Assembly (NCBI GenBank): GCA_028023455.1
Contig: JAQFVV010006640.1
Coordinates: forward strand, 452,001 to 516,000
Direction of reading: 5' to 3'
DNA from: Epiperipatus broadwayi
Taxonomy: Eukaryota > Onychophora > Udeonychophora > Euonychophora > Peripatidae
DNA length: 64,000 nt
Under the pieces are notes generated by a model. The model did no database searches. It was given only the letters and a program-made list of their open reading frames with translations, and was not told the origin of the DNA. A program made the translations under genes and the position numbers. The stretch's first letter is position 1. Each line of letters opens with the position of its first letter. This document shows, in pieces, positions 49,505 through 60,640 of this stretch.

Positions 49505-52500
49505 ATTATCATGGAAAACAAGATAAAGTTAAAATATTACTGGTGATGGTCAAGTGTATATTCTTCGACAAAAGCTTCGTTTTTATTTTAAAAAAATTAA
49601 TATATCAAACGAAAATATTTTATGTATATATATAATTTAAGAAGACGAATAAAACATTATTAACAGTTTTAAATAAATAAGATAAGATTAAATTCTATAT
49701 TCGCAATTCTATCATTTTAGGTATGTTCTTGCTTGGATTTTTCTGAGAATTGTTTTTAATATTGAGGAGGAAAAAAGTACTGTATTATGTATATTGCAGA
49801 TTTAGTGCTAGAACAATTTTTTTAGTCAATCTAATCTCATTAGTGTGTATTTAAAGATTTTTTTCTTTTTCTTTTAATTTCACTTAATTTTATTATTTAT
49901 TTAATGTTTCACCAATTTAATTATCTCACGCATCTTTTTCAAAATAATTTTTTAAGTTCTATTTATTGATATTTAATCTACAAGATATGTGATATTCAGC
50001 TTTCAAAAAAATTTCATGATTTTTTACTCACAATTAGGTTATTATGAATCAGATAGGTAATACATTTCTGTTTGATTTCTTTATTATTTATTTAATACTC
50101 AAAACTTTAATATAATACTTTTTAGTCATTCAATCACTTCTTGGTAATATAGATTTTCTGATCAATTTTTTCATCTTTCTTCATTTTACTCAATAATTTG
50201 TTTTTTTTAAATATACTTTCATGTATTACTGATAATACTTGTTAACATTATTTTCTTAGGTAAGATTGGGATAATATCATCATCTTGATTTTTAAATATA
50301 TTTCTTTATCACAATTATAATAATTGGTTTTTATATGTTTATTAAAATATTTTTGATCTTAATAAATATAAGTTGAAATTCCTTATAGTGTAATGGTAGT
50401 GCTTCCACATGCCATACCCTTGACTTCAGTTTGGATACAACTTTTTCAACAGACTTAGGATTTTTTTAGATAGCCCATGATCTAATCCAGATAGTCATTC
50501 AATATGGATCTAGCTTTTCATAGTTAGAAGTTAAAAATTGATAAAAGTCTCAAATTCTCACCAACAAAAATTATCAAGCCTAGTGTTTTCTGCCTTATTA
50601 TTCCATTTGCCTTTATAAAGGTTATATTAATCTTTAATTGAGGTTTAAAGTTTATATCTATGCTAGTTTAGAAAATGATTAGTAATAATCATTATTGTAG
50701 TTGTCTGAGATGGATGGTGTCAAAGTTGTGAGTGAAGTGAGTTTGACAGTTATAAATAAAAATGTAACAACTTATTTAAAGGCTATTTTTCGTATTACCA
50801 TTTAATTACTATTGTTTCATCTAGATATGCGTCAGTCTTCTCTAGTTTAAACATCAGTATTATAGTAATAAAATAGAATAATTTTGTAATTATATATAAA
50901 CAAAAATGTAATATGCTAAAAAAATTACAGGTAATAAAATAATTAAATAAATTTATAATACATTTATTTAAATACTGAAACTATAAGTAAACGTTTTTAC
51001 ATTCTAATATTGGCAGTTAGTATGCAAAAATTCCATCTAGAGCAAATTGTCAATTACCACACGTCTTACAAATTTCTTTTTATTATTGTTACTAAATACA
51101 TATTATAGACATTTTAATTTTTCAATAGTTAATTATAATAATCTACAATATCCTGTTATATTTGTATTGTTGTTTATAACGCATTAATAGATTAACAGAT
51201 TTATATATTTAAAAAAAGGATGTTGTGAAAATAAGTTTAACACAGGATCTGATAATACTATATTACTATTTACAAAAATTTAAAGTATCGCTTAGCTCAT
51301 TATTAAATTAGCTATCAAAAGATTACTAATATCACATTTTCCCAGACTTTTTATTTAGAAAATATTCGTTCTTTTCATCTGTAATATCGTCATTACAATT
51401 CAATTGCAAACACAATCCTAAAATATTAGCAAATATTCTATTCTGTACTCCAATGTGTGAAAAGTGTTATTGATTTATTTCATTTATTAAGCACATTGTA
51501 TATAATGAACTCGCATGCACACTTTATCAGTTCTTTCATGTAGAAATTATAAATTATTTATTGGCTATTCCAAAATATTTAAATTTAATAATAAATTATA
51601 TTATAAACTATAAGATGTGATGAAAATAGGTATAAGATGAAATAATTCAATATAAAATCATAATCAAATATCTTGTTATTCAGTCGACTTTTTTTTTAAT
51701 TCAAAACATTTATTGTTACTTATTAGTTACATTGGAACTTTCAAGATAACTTTTTATAATTATATACAGTAATGAACTATTAGTATAATTACTCACGAGT
51801 TAAATCGCCCAGAAACATTCAAGCATGCAAATATAAGTATGTTAACATGCCAATAATACAAATAAGTTCTTATGAGCAAAATTTGCCTAAAGTCAGTCGA
51901 CTTTTGAAAAATAAATAATATAAAGATGTACTAAAACACTGATTTTTTTAAACGACATCTCATCAGTTAAACATGTTATATTTTAAAATTGTATCATATA
52001 CTGTTATATTTGATTATTCGGATAATTATTAAAATGAAATTATAATTTGTTTTAAATCAAATCTAATTTATCTCATTGTTGATTTTTGAAGAATAGCGTT
52101 TAATAATTGTGTTCGATGGCAACTTCATTAAAACTTTAAATTACAGAATATATATATATATATGTGTGTGTGTATGTGTCTGTGTGTAGAAATATTTATA
52201 TATAATTTTGATTGTTATTGAAGTTGTAGGTAATAGTATGGAGATCATATAAAAATAATACTGGAAATTTTGAATCATCTTGTATTAAATCTAGTTTATT
52301 TATATTGCACTATCTTTTATCAATATCAAATATAATGTTTTAATCATGCAATCATATTTGCATAGCATAATCAAAGCCTTTATAGATATGTATGTTTATC
52401 TATATGAGAACAGAATTTGTTTGATTTATTTCAAAAATTGATGTAATACATCAATTATGATCTATTTCAAAATAATTGGATCACATCTAAGCTCAATAAA

Positions 52501-54381
52501 GTCAATAGTGTTTATATACTTATTCTTTTTATTACTTAAAATAATTAGGATTTTTTTTGTAATCGACAGTATAACCCATAGTTTTGTTTTAAATTTGAGG
52601 TAAAATTTTAATTCTTCTGTAAAAATACTTTACAAGGAATGCTTTTCTTAAATCTTTATTTTCTCGTTATTCATTATTAAAGATTGATTTTATTATTTTT
52701 TACACTAATTTTACACATTTTTAAATCTCTAATACTTGGTTTAAAAGCATTAATGTGCCCTAACGCTATGTTATAAGGATGATTGATCAATTAGCGATGA
52801 TATAGGAGTTAAATATATGCTGAGAAAATCATATTTTTCTATTCATATTAAAATTATAGTTCTTAATTGTTTGATAAAAGATACTTTTTGTTTTTCTTTA
52901 TTTTTATTAAAAAATTGGATTATTTGTAATATCAACTTAATGGTCATTTTCCTGTTGGTAATGTTTAAGATCTATTGTTTGGTAATACATCCATCTCAGT
53001 AATTGTTTTTAATATTTATCTGATTTTCCGTTTTTATTATCATTTTGATATATTTTAAGCTTAAAGAAATCCCATTATTTCACATGGCTTTTATTTACAA
53101 ATTGTCATATTTGGCTTTCAGTTTTCCTTCACTCTCCTGTGGCTATCTATAGCACCATTTTTTCAGTTTTATGTTCATTTTAATAGCAAAAACTGTATTC
53201 ATTTATTAGTTTTAAAACTTATGAAGAAGTCAGAAGTCTACAGCCAAAAAAAACTATACAAGATATGAATCGTATTTATAGGATTGTTAATGTAGAGTGT
53301 AATTTTAAAGTGTACAGTCCAAAGAAACTACATAAGATCTGAAACCTATTTATAGGATTGCTGATGTAGATAATAATTGTAAACTCCATTCTTTTGTTGT
53401 TAGTAATAAATAAAAATGTATTTTTCATAGTTTATTTAAAATTTTATGACTATTTTACAAAATATTTGCACAATAATTATTTAAACCCAAAAATGAAGAT
53501 AACTATACTTTGATTTTAGTCGAATATGTTTTATTTTTAAAAATACAAGTTAAAAAAATTATCATAACAGTAAAAAAGAAAACTAGGATGAATACAGTTT
53601 GCTAAATGATGTAATACTAATCTTTTATAATATTTTAATAATTATAAATGCAATTTTAAGTTTTAGAATAGAATTTATTAAAGTTTTGATAATTTAATAT
53701 TAAATTGTTATCACTTTATAAATGAGGTTCAATCAACAAAGATGTCATTAATTTAATTTTTCCATAATACTACAATAATCAGCTAATAACAAAAAGTAAT
53801 TGTTTTCATTACATTTCACATATATTTTTGAAGTTCAGATACAGTTTTTTAGGATGTTTACATTTGTAAACTTATATTTCTAACAAATCAAGCCCAATTT
53901 ATTGAATTATAATATAGAATAGAGATTTACATACAAAAACCAAATGTTAATGAAAAATTGTCACCAGGGGGAATAATAACAACCTATTGACAAGATTAAT
54001 GACTTTTTATGTATTTAAATAAACTTAGTTCATTAATCATTAACAAATTATTAAAATATAAAAATAAATGAATGATTAGATACTTTGGAAAATCATAAAG
54101 ATCATGTCATTTAAACACTTTGCTGGAAGTAGTAAATTGAGCTTGTCTTGAATTCATTATTCTAACACTGATCTAAATTTTTCAGGGTACCAAATTATTG
54201 AATTCAGTAGTTTAAGGTTTTAATTCTGTTTTAATATATTTTTTTTTTTTACCAATTCTCTAATTTGGATCCTTAACATTATTATTTTTCATTAATCAGT
54301 TTTTTAGATTAACTTATTAATTTTGATTTGATCTCAGTTTTATGCTCTGTTTCTAGTCTTAAACTTTGTTTAAAATATCTA
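49505..54381. other. No gene recognised; a few repeat fragments
   Basis: AT-rich, with a TA/TG microsatellite at 52149-52188. A weak tRNA-like stretch at 50388-50456 has an A-box-like TAGTGTAATGGTAGTGC but no good B box. No coding support. Confidence 0.4.
50627..50778 (+). repeat. Fragment of the B-type hammerhead unit (no ribozyme)
   Basis: Collinear with 57354-57510: ttaatctttaaytgaggttt, gattagtaataatcatta, gtcaaagttgtgagtg, gtttgaca, aaaatgtaacaa. It stops before the ribozyme. Shows that the 409-bp B unit is a dispersed repeat. Confidence 0.75.
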
Positions 54382-54486
54382 GTCAAGCATCGGTGGCCAA
54401 GTGGTTAGCACAGTTGCCTTACAAGCAGTTGTCCTGGGTTCATGGGTTTGCTTCCCGGTCGATGCTTTAACACATGAAAAAAAAAG
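54382..54486 (+). repeat. tRNA-headed SINE copy 2
   Basis: Starts GTCAAGCATCGGTGG; tRNA-like body 54387-54466 with acceptor-like stem GCATCGG/TCGATGC, an A-box-like GGCCAAGTGGTTAGCA, and anticodon-like hairpin GTTGC-CTTACAA-GCAGT; then ttaacacatg and an A9 tract. Copy 1 is at 4535. A possible imperfect direct repeat (ttgtttaaaatatcta at 54366 and ttgtttaaaatagatcta at 54527) would put the right end about 40 bases beyond the A tract. Confidence 0.8.
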
Positions 54487-55739
54487 CTTTATTGATATTT
54501 GTGAAATATATTTTACTTCCATTATTTTGTTTAAAATAGATCTAAAAATATCTTATTTTTTCAATATTTTTAACTTATTAAGTTCTGTAAATTCTATTAC
54601 CATATTTTTTTCCAATCATTTTTTATCTTTATATATACACACAAAATATCACTGGCCTATTTAAAAACTGCCTTTCTTTCTTTAATTGGTTGCTTGAACA
54701 ACTTTTTTTAAGATTTAATGTAAATTAAATTAACGATTTTAATATTATAGAAATAAATATGAGAATAAAGTCTGTTTTTTTTTAATTGGTTGATTTAACA
54801 ATTTTTTTTTGCTTTGTGGAATTACTTGATTTGAATAAAATGCTCTTAATCAAATTAAACCTTTAAATTAAAATTAAAATTTTTAAATATATCTGTTATA
54901 TCTGAAATGTGAATTTGATGTCATTATGGACAATTCTTAATGGCAGAATTAGTGTGAACTACAAAATGTCAAACTACATGGCTTCAATCATACGCTATCC
55001 AAAACTAAATAAAAATATGGTACTGTAGTATTTATTTTTCCTCTCAGTAAATATCACATTTCAAATGTGAGTTTATGTATTGCAATTTAAATACTATACC
55101 TATTCAGTTCTGTACTGTAGTTAAAAGCACATGTAGTGACTTTTTTCTGAGTGTTTATGGTGGAATTACTTCCTTTGCTGAAAATACCATTCATAATATT
55201 ATGAATTATTAATTATAAATGGTGGAATTACTTCCTCTTCATAAAATGCATGTAGTATAAATCATGGTTTGATTAGATGTAGTTTTTTATTCAACATTTG
55301 TAATTTGTTAAAGCAACCAAATAAAATAAATTAAAACAACCAATTCAGACAAACATTCATTCAGACTACAGACAAAATAGGGATTTAATATAAGAGATAG
55401 CTGCAGAAAGAAATTTGCTATTAATTGATTGCTCTTGGATGCCTTAAAAAACCAAATAGGGTAAATTTTTAATGTTCATTCCATATGGTCTGGTCATTGC
55501 AGCTGTTATTATTTATATAGGATATGAACATGGATGGACGCTCACTAACACACATTAACCAGAGTGGAGAGTTTATTTGTTTTTACCTCTGAGTTTGAGC
55601 TTAAGAAACACCATGATCTATTTTCTTGTTGCCTGGTATCTCTTAGCTGTAATCAGTTGAGTTTTCTTGAAGGCAGAATGAATGTGTGTGTGAATGATTT
55701 TTTTCTAATAGATATTTACGGTCATAACAGACAAAAATA
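54487..55739. other. No gene recognised
   Basis: AT-rich; contains a local duplication of gtggaattacttcct at about 55160 and 55222. No coding support. Confidence 0.45.
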
Positions 55740-57082
55740 AATTATGGCTGTTAATCCCAGGGAGGCTGTAAAGTCTTTAACCAAGGCAGTGGTTGGGGCT
55801 GAAAGCTGAGAATGTTAAGAATCTTCTGGTTGTAAACCCAGGCTGTTATTTGATGATGACATTTTATTTAGGGACTTACAACTGCTGGTCCCAGTCAAGT
55901 GAAGGAACATTGGAAGAATTCTTAAAATTGTCTCATATTAAATGATACATTATCGGATTTTGTAAATTTAGAAGAGAAGGTGAAGAGACAATTGATTTAA
56001 AAAGTGGACATGTATTCTACTATAAAGTCCCAATCATTGGATGTACAACTGAAGTATGATTTATTATAAATAAAAAGTGAAAGAACAATATTGTGGAGAT
56101 TGATGGTGTATCTGCAAAGTAGTAAAATTAATGATTGAACTCAATAGCACATATCATATATAGATCATTTAAGTTTATGCCCCAACAAGTTCTCATTGTG
56201 ATAACAAAGTAGAGAATTTTATATGAATTACAAAAAGCTTTTGATCAGAGAAAACAACATTTTAAACTTGTTGTGGAAGACTTTATTGCTAGAATTGATA
56301 AACAATTAAAAGGTGAAAGTGCTGTAGGTAAAATTCGTTATGGTAATAGAAATGAGAGAAATCGGAATTTTATTTTTGAGAAAAATAGAAATGGACATGG
56401 AAGCATCTAAATGAAGATACAACAGAATTAGTCATTTTGAGTAACAGAAAATATGTATTTAAAGATTGTAATGTTCTTAATAAATTCACCACAGGAAGTG
56501 ATTATGGATTAGCGACATATAAGATACATAATGAAACACTAGAGACAAAAATTATTAAGGAAAACAATATTTACAATTGATATTTGTAATCTTCAGAAAC
56601 ATTCCAAAGAATTTAAATTAGTACTTGCAAATCGTTTTCAAATATTAAAAAAAATTTGAACATCATTCAGACTTAAATGAAATCAGTAAGAAGATAAGTC
56701 ATACACTTTTAAAAACAGCAACAAAGATCGCTGGTAGAAAAAGCAGCAATTGGCCAATAAAATTTATACTGAAATTAAGACAATTTGTGAAAAAAAGAAG
56801 AAATATGGAAATATATAAAAATGATGCATTAAAAAGGATTATATATCTCTAATTTTGTAATATGGTGTAAAAAAGAGTTGAGAATGATATAAAAAAGTAT
56901 ATTTGTAAACTAATAAGGAAAGCTGTAGAAAAAAATAAAAATCTCAAGAATATAAAACAAGATCTACCATTAGTAGGAAACTTCTGCAATAAGAAAAAAA
57001 AGATGGAACTATTATTAAAAAGACAGATAACATTATGAGATGTGTAAAAGAGTTCTATCAAGAATTATATAGCAATAAAGAA

Positions 57083-57603
57083 TGGTAAATGAAAATGTAA
57101 CAATTTACTCTAGATAAATACTTTGCATATAATAAAGATATATATGAAAGATAGTGACCTGGGCCAACTGATGAGTGGTGGTTCAGCACGAAATGTATCT
57201 TGGGGATGATTTATCTTTTATTATATCTTTATTTATATGAATTTAAAAAGAATGAGGAAGTATGGAGGTGTTTATTATATCTATAAAGATATTACATACG
57301 GGACAGAGAAAAGTGAATAACTCCGTGTGTGTAAATTTAAAAAAATCAGATATATTAATCTTTAACTGAGGTTTAAAGTTTATATCTGTAGCTAGAGATA
57401 ATCTCTAGTTTTGAAAATGATTAGTAATAATCATTAGTGTATTTATCTGAAATGGATGACGTCAAAGTTGTGAGTGGAGGAAGTTTGACAATGGTAAATG
57501 AAAATGTAACAATTTACTCTAGATAAATACTTTGCATATAATAAAAATATATATGAGAGATAGTGACTGGGCAAACGGATGAGTGCTGGTTCAGCACGAA
57601 ATG
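57083..57603 (+). repeat. B-type hammerhead element, 1.27 tandem units, inside the RTE LINE
   Basis: The segment starting tggtaaatgaaaatgtaaca occurs at 57083 and again at 57492, giving a 409-bp unit; the second, partial unit ends just after the ribozyme core (cagcacgaaatg). RTE coding similarity stops at about 57082 and resumes at about 57602. The B unit shares the ribozyme, but little else, with the A-type units. Confidence 0.85.
57148..57217 (+). ncRNA. Hammerhead ribozyme motif, type I, B unit 1
   Basis: CCAA (57164-57167), CTGATGA (57168-57174), stem II GTGGTG-GTT-CAGCAC (57175-57189; one G-G mismatch), GAAA (57190-57193), stem III ATGTAT, C57199 at the cleavage position, and TTGG (57200-57203) perfectly facing CCAA. 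Best preserved core in the window apart from the stem II mismatch. The outer stem I is weak. Confidence 0.8.
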
Positions 57604-57604
57604 A
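57565..57604 (+). ncRNA. Partial hammerhead motif, B unit 2, truncated
   Basis: Stem II is perfect (GTGCTG-GTT-CAGCAC, 57583-57597) and GAAA follows, but the first box is CGGATGA (U4 to G) and the unit ends within stem III, so it cannot cleave by itself. Confidence 0.75.
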
Positions 57605-58900
57605 TGAAATTAAATATTCAATATCTTGAAAGAAGCAGGAGAAGACATAGAAAAATTTTGACAGAGTTATATAACAAATGTGTCAATGATAAAAATGTAT
57701 CAGATTATTGGAAGAATGCAGTATTAATATTAATATTTAAAAAAATGGTAATAAAAATATTAGAAATTACAGACATATCAGCCTTTTATCAGTTCTATAC
57801 AAAATTTTTACCAAAATAATTACAACTCATCTACAGCTAACTTTGGATTTTAACCAAACAAAAGAATAAAAGTCATTTTAGTACAATGAATCATATCCAA
57901 TGAATCAGAGAGAGAAGTTATAGAAAGGACCAATGGATATGAGTTTCCATTATGCTTTGGATTTGTAGATTATGAAAAGGCATTTAATTCTGTAAAAATA
58001 TCTTCAGTAATTAAAGCATTGGATTATCAAGGTATAATAGATTCAGGATATTGTCATATTCTGAAGAATAATTATAAAAATGCAACAATAACAATTAAAT
58101 TACATAGATATGCTAAAACAATTAACATTGAAAAGGGTATGGTAGAGTAATTTCATATCTCCAAAGCTTTTTACAGCAGTTTTGCAAGAAGTATTTTGTG
58201 GATTAAAATGGTAACTGAGTGAATAAAAATAAATAGAATTATTTAAATCATCTAGATTTTGCAGATAATGTAATTGTTTTTGTAAATAATTCTTTAGCCC
58301 TTCAGGAAATGTTGCAAGAATTATCAGATGAAAGTAAGATTAAGGATGGAAGAAAATAAAGATTGATAATGATGAGTTAGAAGTTAATAATACAAACATC
58401 TTGGTCAGATTCTTGATACAGACTAAAACTAATGCATGAAATTAATCATAGAATTAAACTTGTGTGGAATGCTTTTGTTAGAAGTAATTTAATGTTAAAA
58501 GAAAATATGCATATATGTTTGACAATGATGTTTTTTAATAAATGTGTGCTACCAGTTGGCCAGTCAACGAAGTATGGAGAGAGATATGTTAGAAGTAGCC
58601 AAAAGAGATTGAAAATGATATACATGGGTGAAAGAACAAACAGGTGTTACTGACGTCATTGAAAGAATTTAAGAGACTGAAGTGGAGTTGGGATAGACAT
58701 ATTGTTAGAAGAGATGATAATAGATGAGCAGTTGAAATCTTAAACCGGATTCCTAAAGATTGTAAAAGACCTAGAAAGAGACCACATGTGAGATGGGGAA
58801 GTGTGCTGGGGTAGTGTGGAGAATAGAGGCTAAGGATCGGAGAAGATATATTAAACTTAAAGAAACATTCATCCTGCAGTACATTGATAATGATTGAAAA

Positions 58901-59260
58901 ACTAAGTTGTCTAAAGATGATTTTTATCTCAATATTTATACAATGTTTTCTTTTTTGATTTTTAGTAAATATAATGATAATAAATAATAATTATTTTTCA
59001 TATAAACATTGACATGCATTAAGCTTGCTCACCAAAGTTAAATATGCCTACTCACAAACATCGATATAAAAAAATATGCATGTACACAGAAAATATTGCA
59101 CACACACGTGTATATATATATATTCATACATTTATAACGCTTTTCTTTTATATATGCAGAATAATTAATTAATGATTATGAAAATACTTAAAATCAAAAA
59201 TGTTTAAAATATTTTATTTTAATATTTTAGTCTTGCAATGTTTTTTTTTTCTTTTCCCAG
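58901..59260. other. Intron end; acceptor of the SLC23-like exon
   Basis: AT-rich with an ACAC/TATA tract at 59099-59122. Ends in a T10-CTTTTCCCAG acceptor. Confidence 0.6.
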
Positions 59261-59368
59261 GCTATTGAAACTGAATCAGTAATATTAAAACCTAAAGATA
59301 GTCAACAACTTTTGTATACAGTTGAAGATGTTCCACCATGGTATTTGTGCATATTTTTAGGACTACAA
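59261..59368 (+). CDS. SLC23 (nucleobase/ascorbate) transporter, coding exon
   Basis: A 36-codon exon in phase 0 at both ends: AIETESVILKPKDSQQ, then LLYTVEDVPPWYLCIFLGLQ, between a strong CCCAG acceptor and a GTAATT donor. The second half matches the segment just before and into the first membrane helix of animal SLC23A1/A2 (human SVCT2 has YTIEDVPPWYLCIFLGLQ from memory of the family), which continues HYLT in the next exon. SLC23 members carry ascorbate (or nucleobases) with sodium across the plasma membrane; which substrate applies here cannot be told from this exon. The next exon was not found before the window ends. Upstream partner: candidate exon 29746-29781. Confidence 0.93.
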
Positions 59369-59879
59369 GTAATTTTTATATATTTTGTTAATATTTTTTC
59401 AGTATTATTTTTACTAATACAAACATGCAATAAAATATACCATAAATATTTTATTGGTTCGCTAAAATGTTGTTAGTAATATGAAAATATATTAATACTC
59501 TCTTTTATACACACAAAACAATGAATTTTAGTATTTTATATTCCAAATTAACTGACAATTTTAATTGTCCAACAGTCTTCCTCTGAGTAGATCTTTTCTA
59601 ATCTATTCAACATGACAATATTAAAAACAAATTAATTTGATTTAAACAAATAATCAAAAAATAAAATTAAAGAAGTGTTATTTTATTAGAAAATGTATGA
59701 CTAGTATGCAATAAAAAAAAGTATTTATTTTATATATTGCATAAAAATGAAAAACAAATCAACAAATAAAAATTAACTCAAACTCAGCTATGTGTTGTTC
59801 TTCTGAGTTATCAGAAAATTGTAATTCATAAAGACGACAAATTTATCTCTAAAAAATTTGAATATATATTCAGTTCTTA
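59369..59879. other. Start of the next SLC23 intron; no exon recognised
   Basis: AT-rich; no reading frame starting HYLT or similar was found here. Confidence 0.5.
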
Positions 59880-59971
59880 TCTATTTTAATGCTTGAATCT
59901 TGTCCATTAAAGTTTAAGGCATTGCTATCTTAATATAAGCTGAGCACTGATTGTATATATGTATGGGAAAT

Positions 59972-60030
59972 TATGATCTAGCCCAACTTATGAGTACTGG
60001 TTCTGCACAAAATAGTATACTGGCGATCAC
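59972..60030 (+). ncRNA. Degenerate hammerhead motif
   Basis: CCAA-CTTATGA-GTACTG-GTT-CTGCAC-AAAA-TAGTATA-CTGG: both catalytic boxes are mutated and stem II has two mismatches. A fossil. Confidence 0.55.
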
Positions 60031-60462
60031 CTATCTTTTCACATGCATGTGGTCACATGTGTCGGTTGTTTGAGATGGAATGGAGGGTAAATTTAGACTG
60101 AAAAATCCTAGGTTCAAATCCCTCTATTTACTTGTATAAGAAACATTCATTAAACTAAATGAATAGGCTGATTACATATTGTCTCTTGAATTAGGTTACA
60201 GCTATAAATTCAGCCCATCACTCTCCTATTAATATATAGATATATAATGGCCCATTAATATGAGGTGTCTTTGACATAATGTGTACATGGTTATCACAAC
60301 AATATTAAATCCACCAAAGGATTTGAACATTCCAGCATTGGTTTTTCAATAAAGTGAATGATTAAATAGTTGGAAGAATGAGAAGAGTGAAGCCTGTCCA
60401 TGAAAGTTTAATTAATTGCTATTTTAATAATAAGTCAAGCACTGATTGTATGTATGTGTGGA

Positions 60463-60533
60463 AGATTATGATCTGGCCCAACTGATAAATGCTGTTTCTG
60501 TCTGAAATACGTATATTGAGGACCCACTACCTT
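60463..60533 (+). ncRNA. Degenerate hammerhead motif with perfect palindromic stem III
   Basis: CCCAA-CTGATAA, a damaged stem II (ATGCTG-TTT-CTGTCT), GAAA (60504-60507), then ATACGTAT (60507-60514), A60515 at the cleavage position and TTGAGG. The first box has lost G8. The self-complementary ATACGTAT is probably the ancestral stem III. Confidence 0.6.
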
Positions 60534-60640
60534 TTTTGTATGTATGTGGTCATGTGTGTCTGTTGTTTGAGATAAAGTGAAGGATGATTATAGATTGAAA
60601 GATCCTAAGTTCAAATCCCTCTACTTATTTAAATATCTAT

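Larger units (their letters stand above)
55740..58900 (+). mobile_element. Old RTE-clade (BovB-like) LINE, heavily decayed
   Basis: With frameshifts, translation gives the RTE order. Endonuclease: RREGEETIDLKSGH, FIINKK, IVEIDGVS, a VYAPT-like block, KLVVEDFIARI (GDFNA degraded), ESAVGKIRYGNRNERN. RT (after an interruption): ILTELYNKCVNDKNVSDYWK, NYRHISLLSVLYKIFTKII, LGFVDYEKAFNSV, SPKLFTAVLQEVF, FADNVIVFVN. C-terminal tail at 58660-58890: KRLKWSWDRHIVRRDDNR and PRKRPHVRW. A 519-bp hammerhead dimer is inserted at 57083-57601. Many stops and indels; inactive. Confidence 0.8.
29782..59260 (+). other. Putative 29.5-kb intron of the SLC23-like gene
   Basis: Bounded by GTAAGT at 29782 and a strong acceptor at 59260 (a T tract followed by CTTTTCCCAG). 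It contains most of the mobile elements in this window, including the long LINE copy in antisense orientation, so the host gene appears to tolerate a large load of retroelements. Depends on the first exon being real. Confidence 0.45.
59880..60640 (+). repeat. Tandem pair of diverged hammerhead elements
   Basis: Two units, each running from a cttgtccatkaaagttta block through gctatyttaata, the ribozyme, a gtggtcatgtgtgtc block and gttcaaatccctctayttay. The ribozyme cores are 495 bases apart. Diverged from the A-type units but collinear with them across the ribozyme half; also matches 27560-27835. Confidence 0.75.

Noticed and set aside
54387-54466. Functional tRNA gene
   Set aside because: Acceptor-like and anticodon-like stems exist, but the T arm is enlarged and lacks TTCRA, and an A tract plus a second copy with target duplication show a SINE.
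57583-57819. Open frame starting MLVQHEMMKLN
   Set aside because: Its start lies in the ribozyme core of an inserted repeat; the rest is a piece of the decayed RTE reverse transcriptase.
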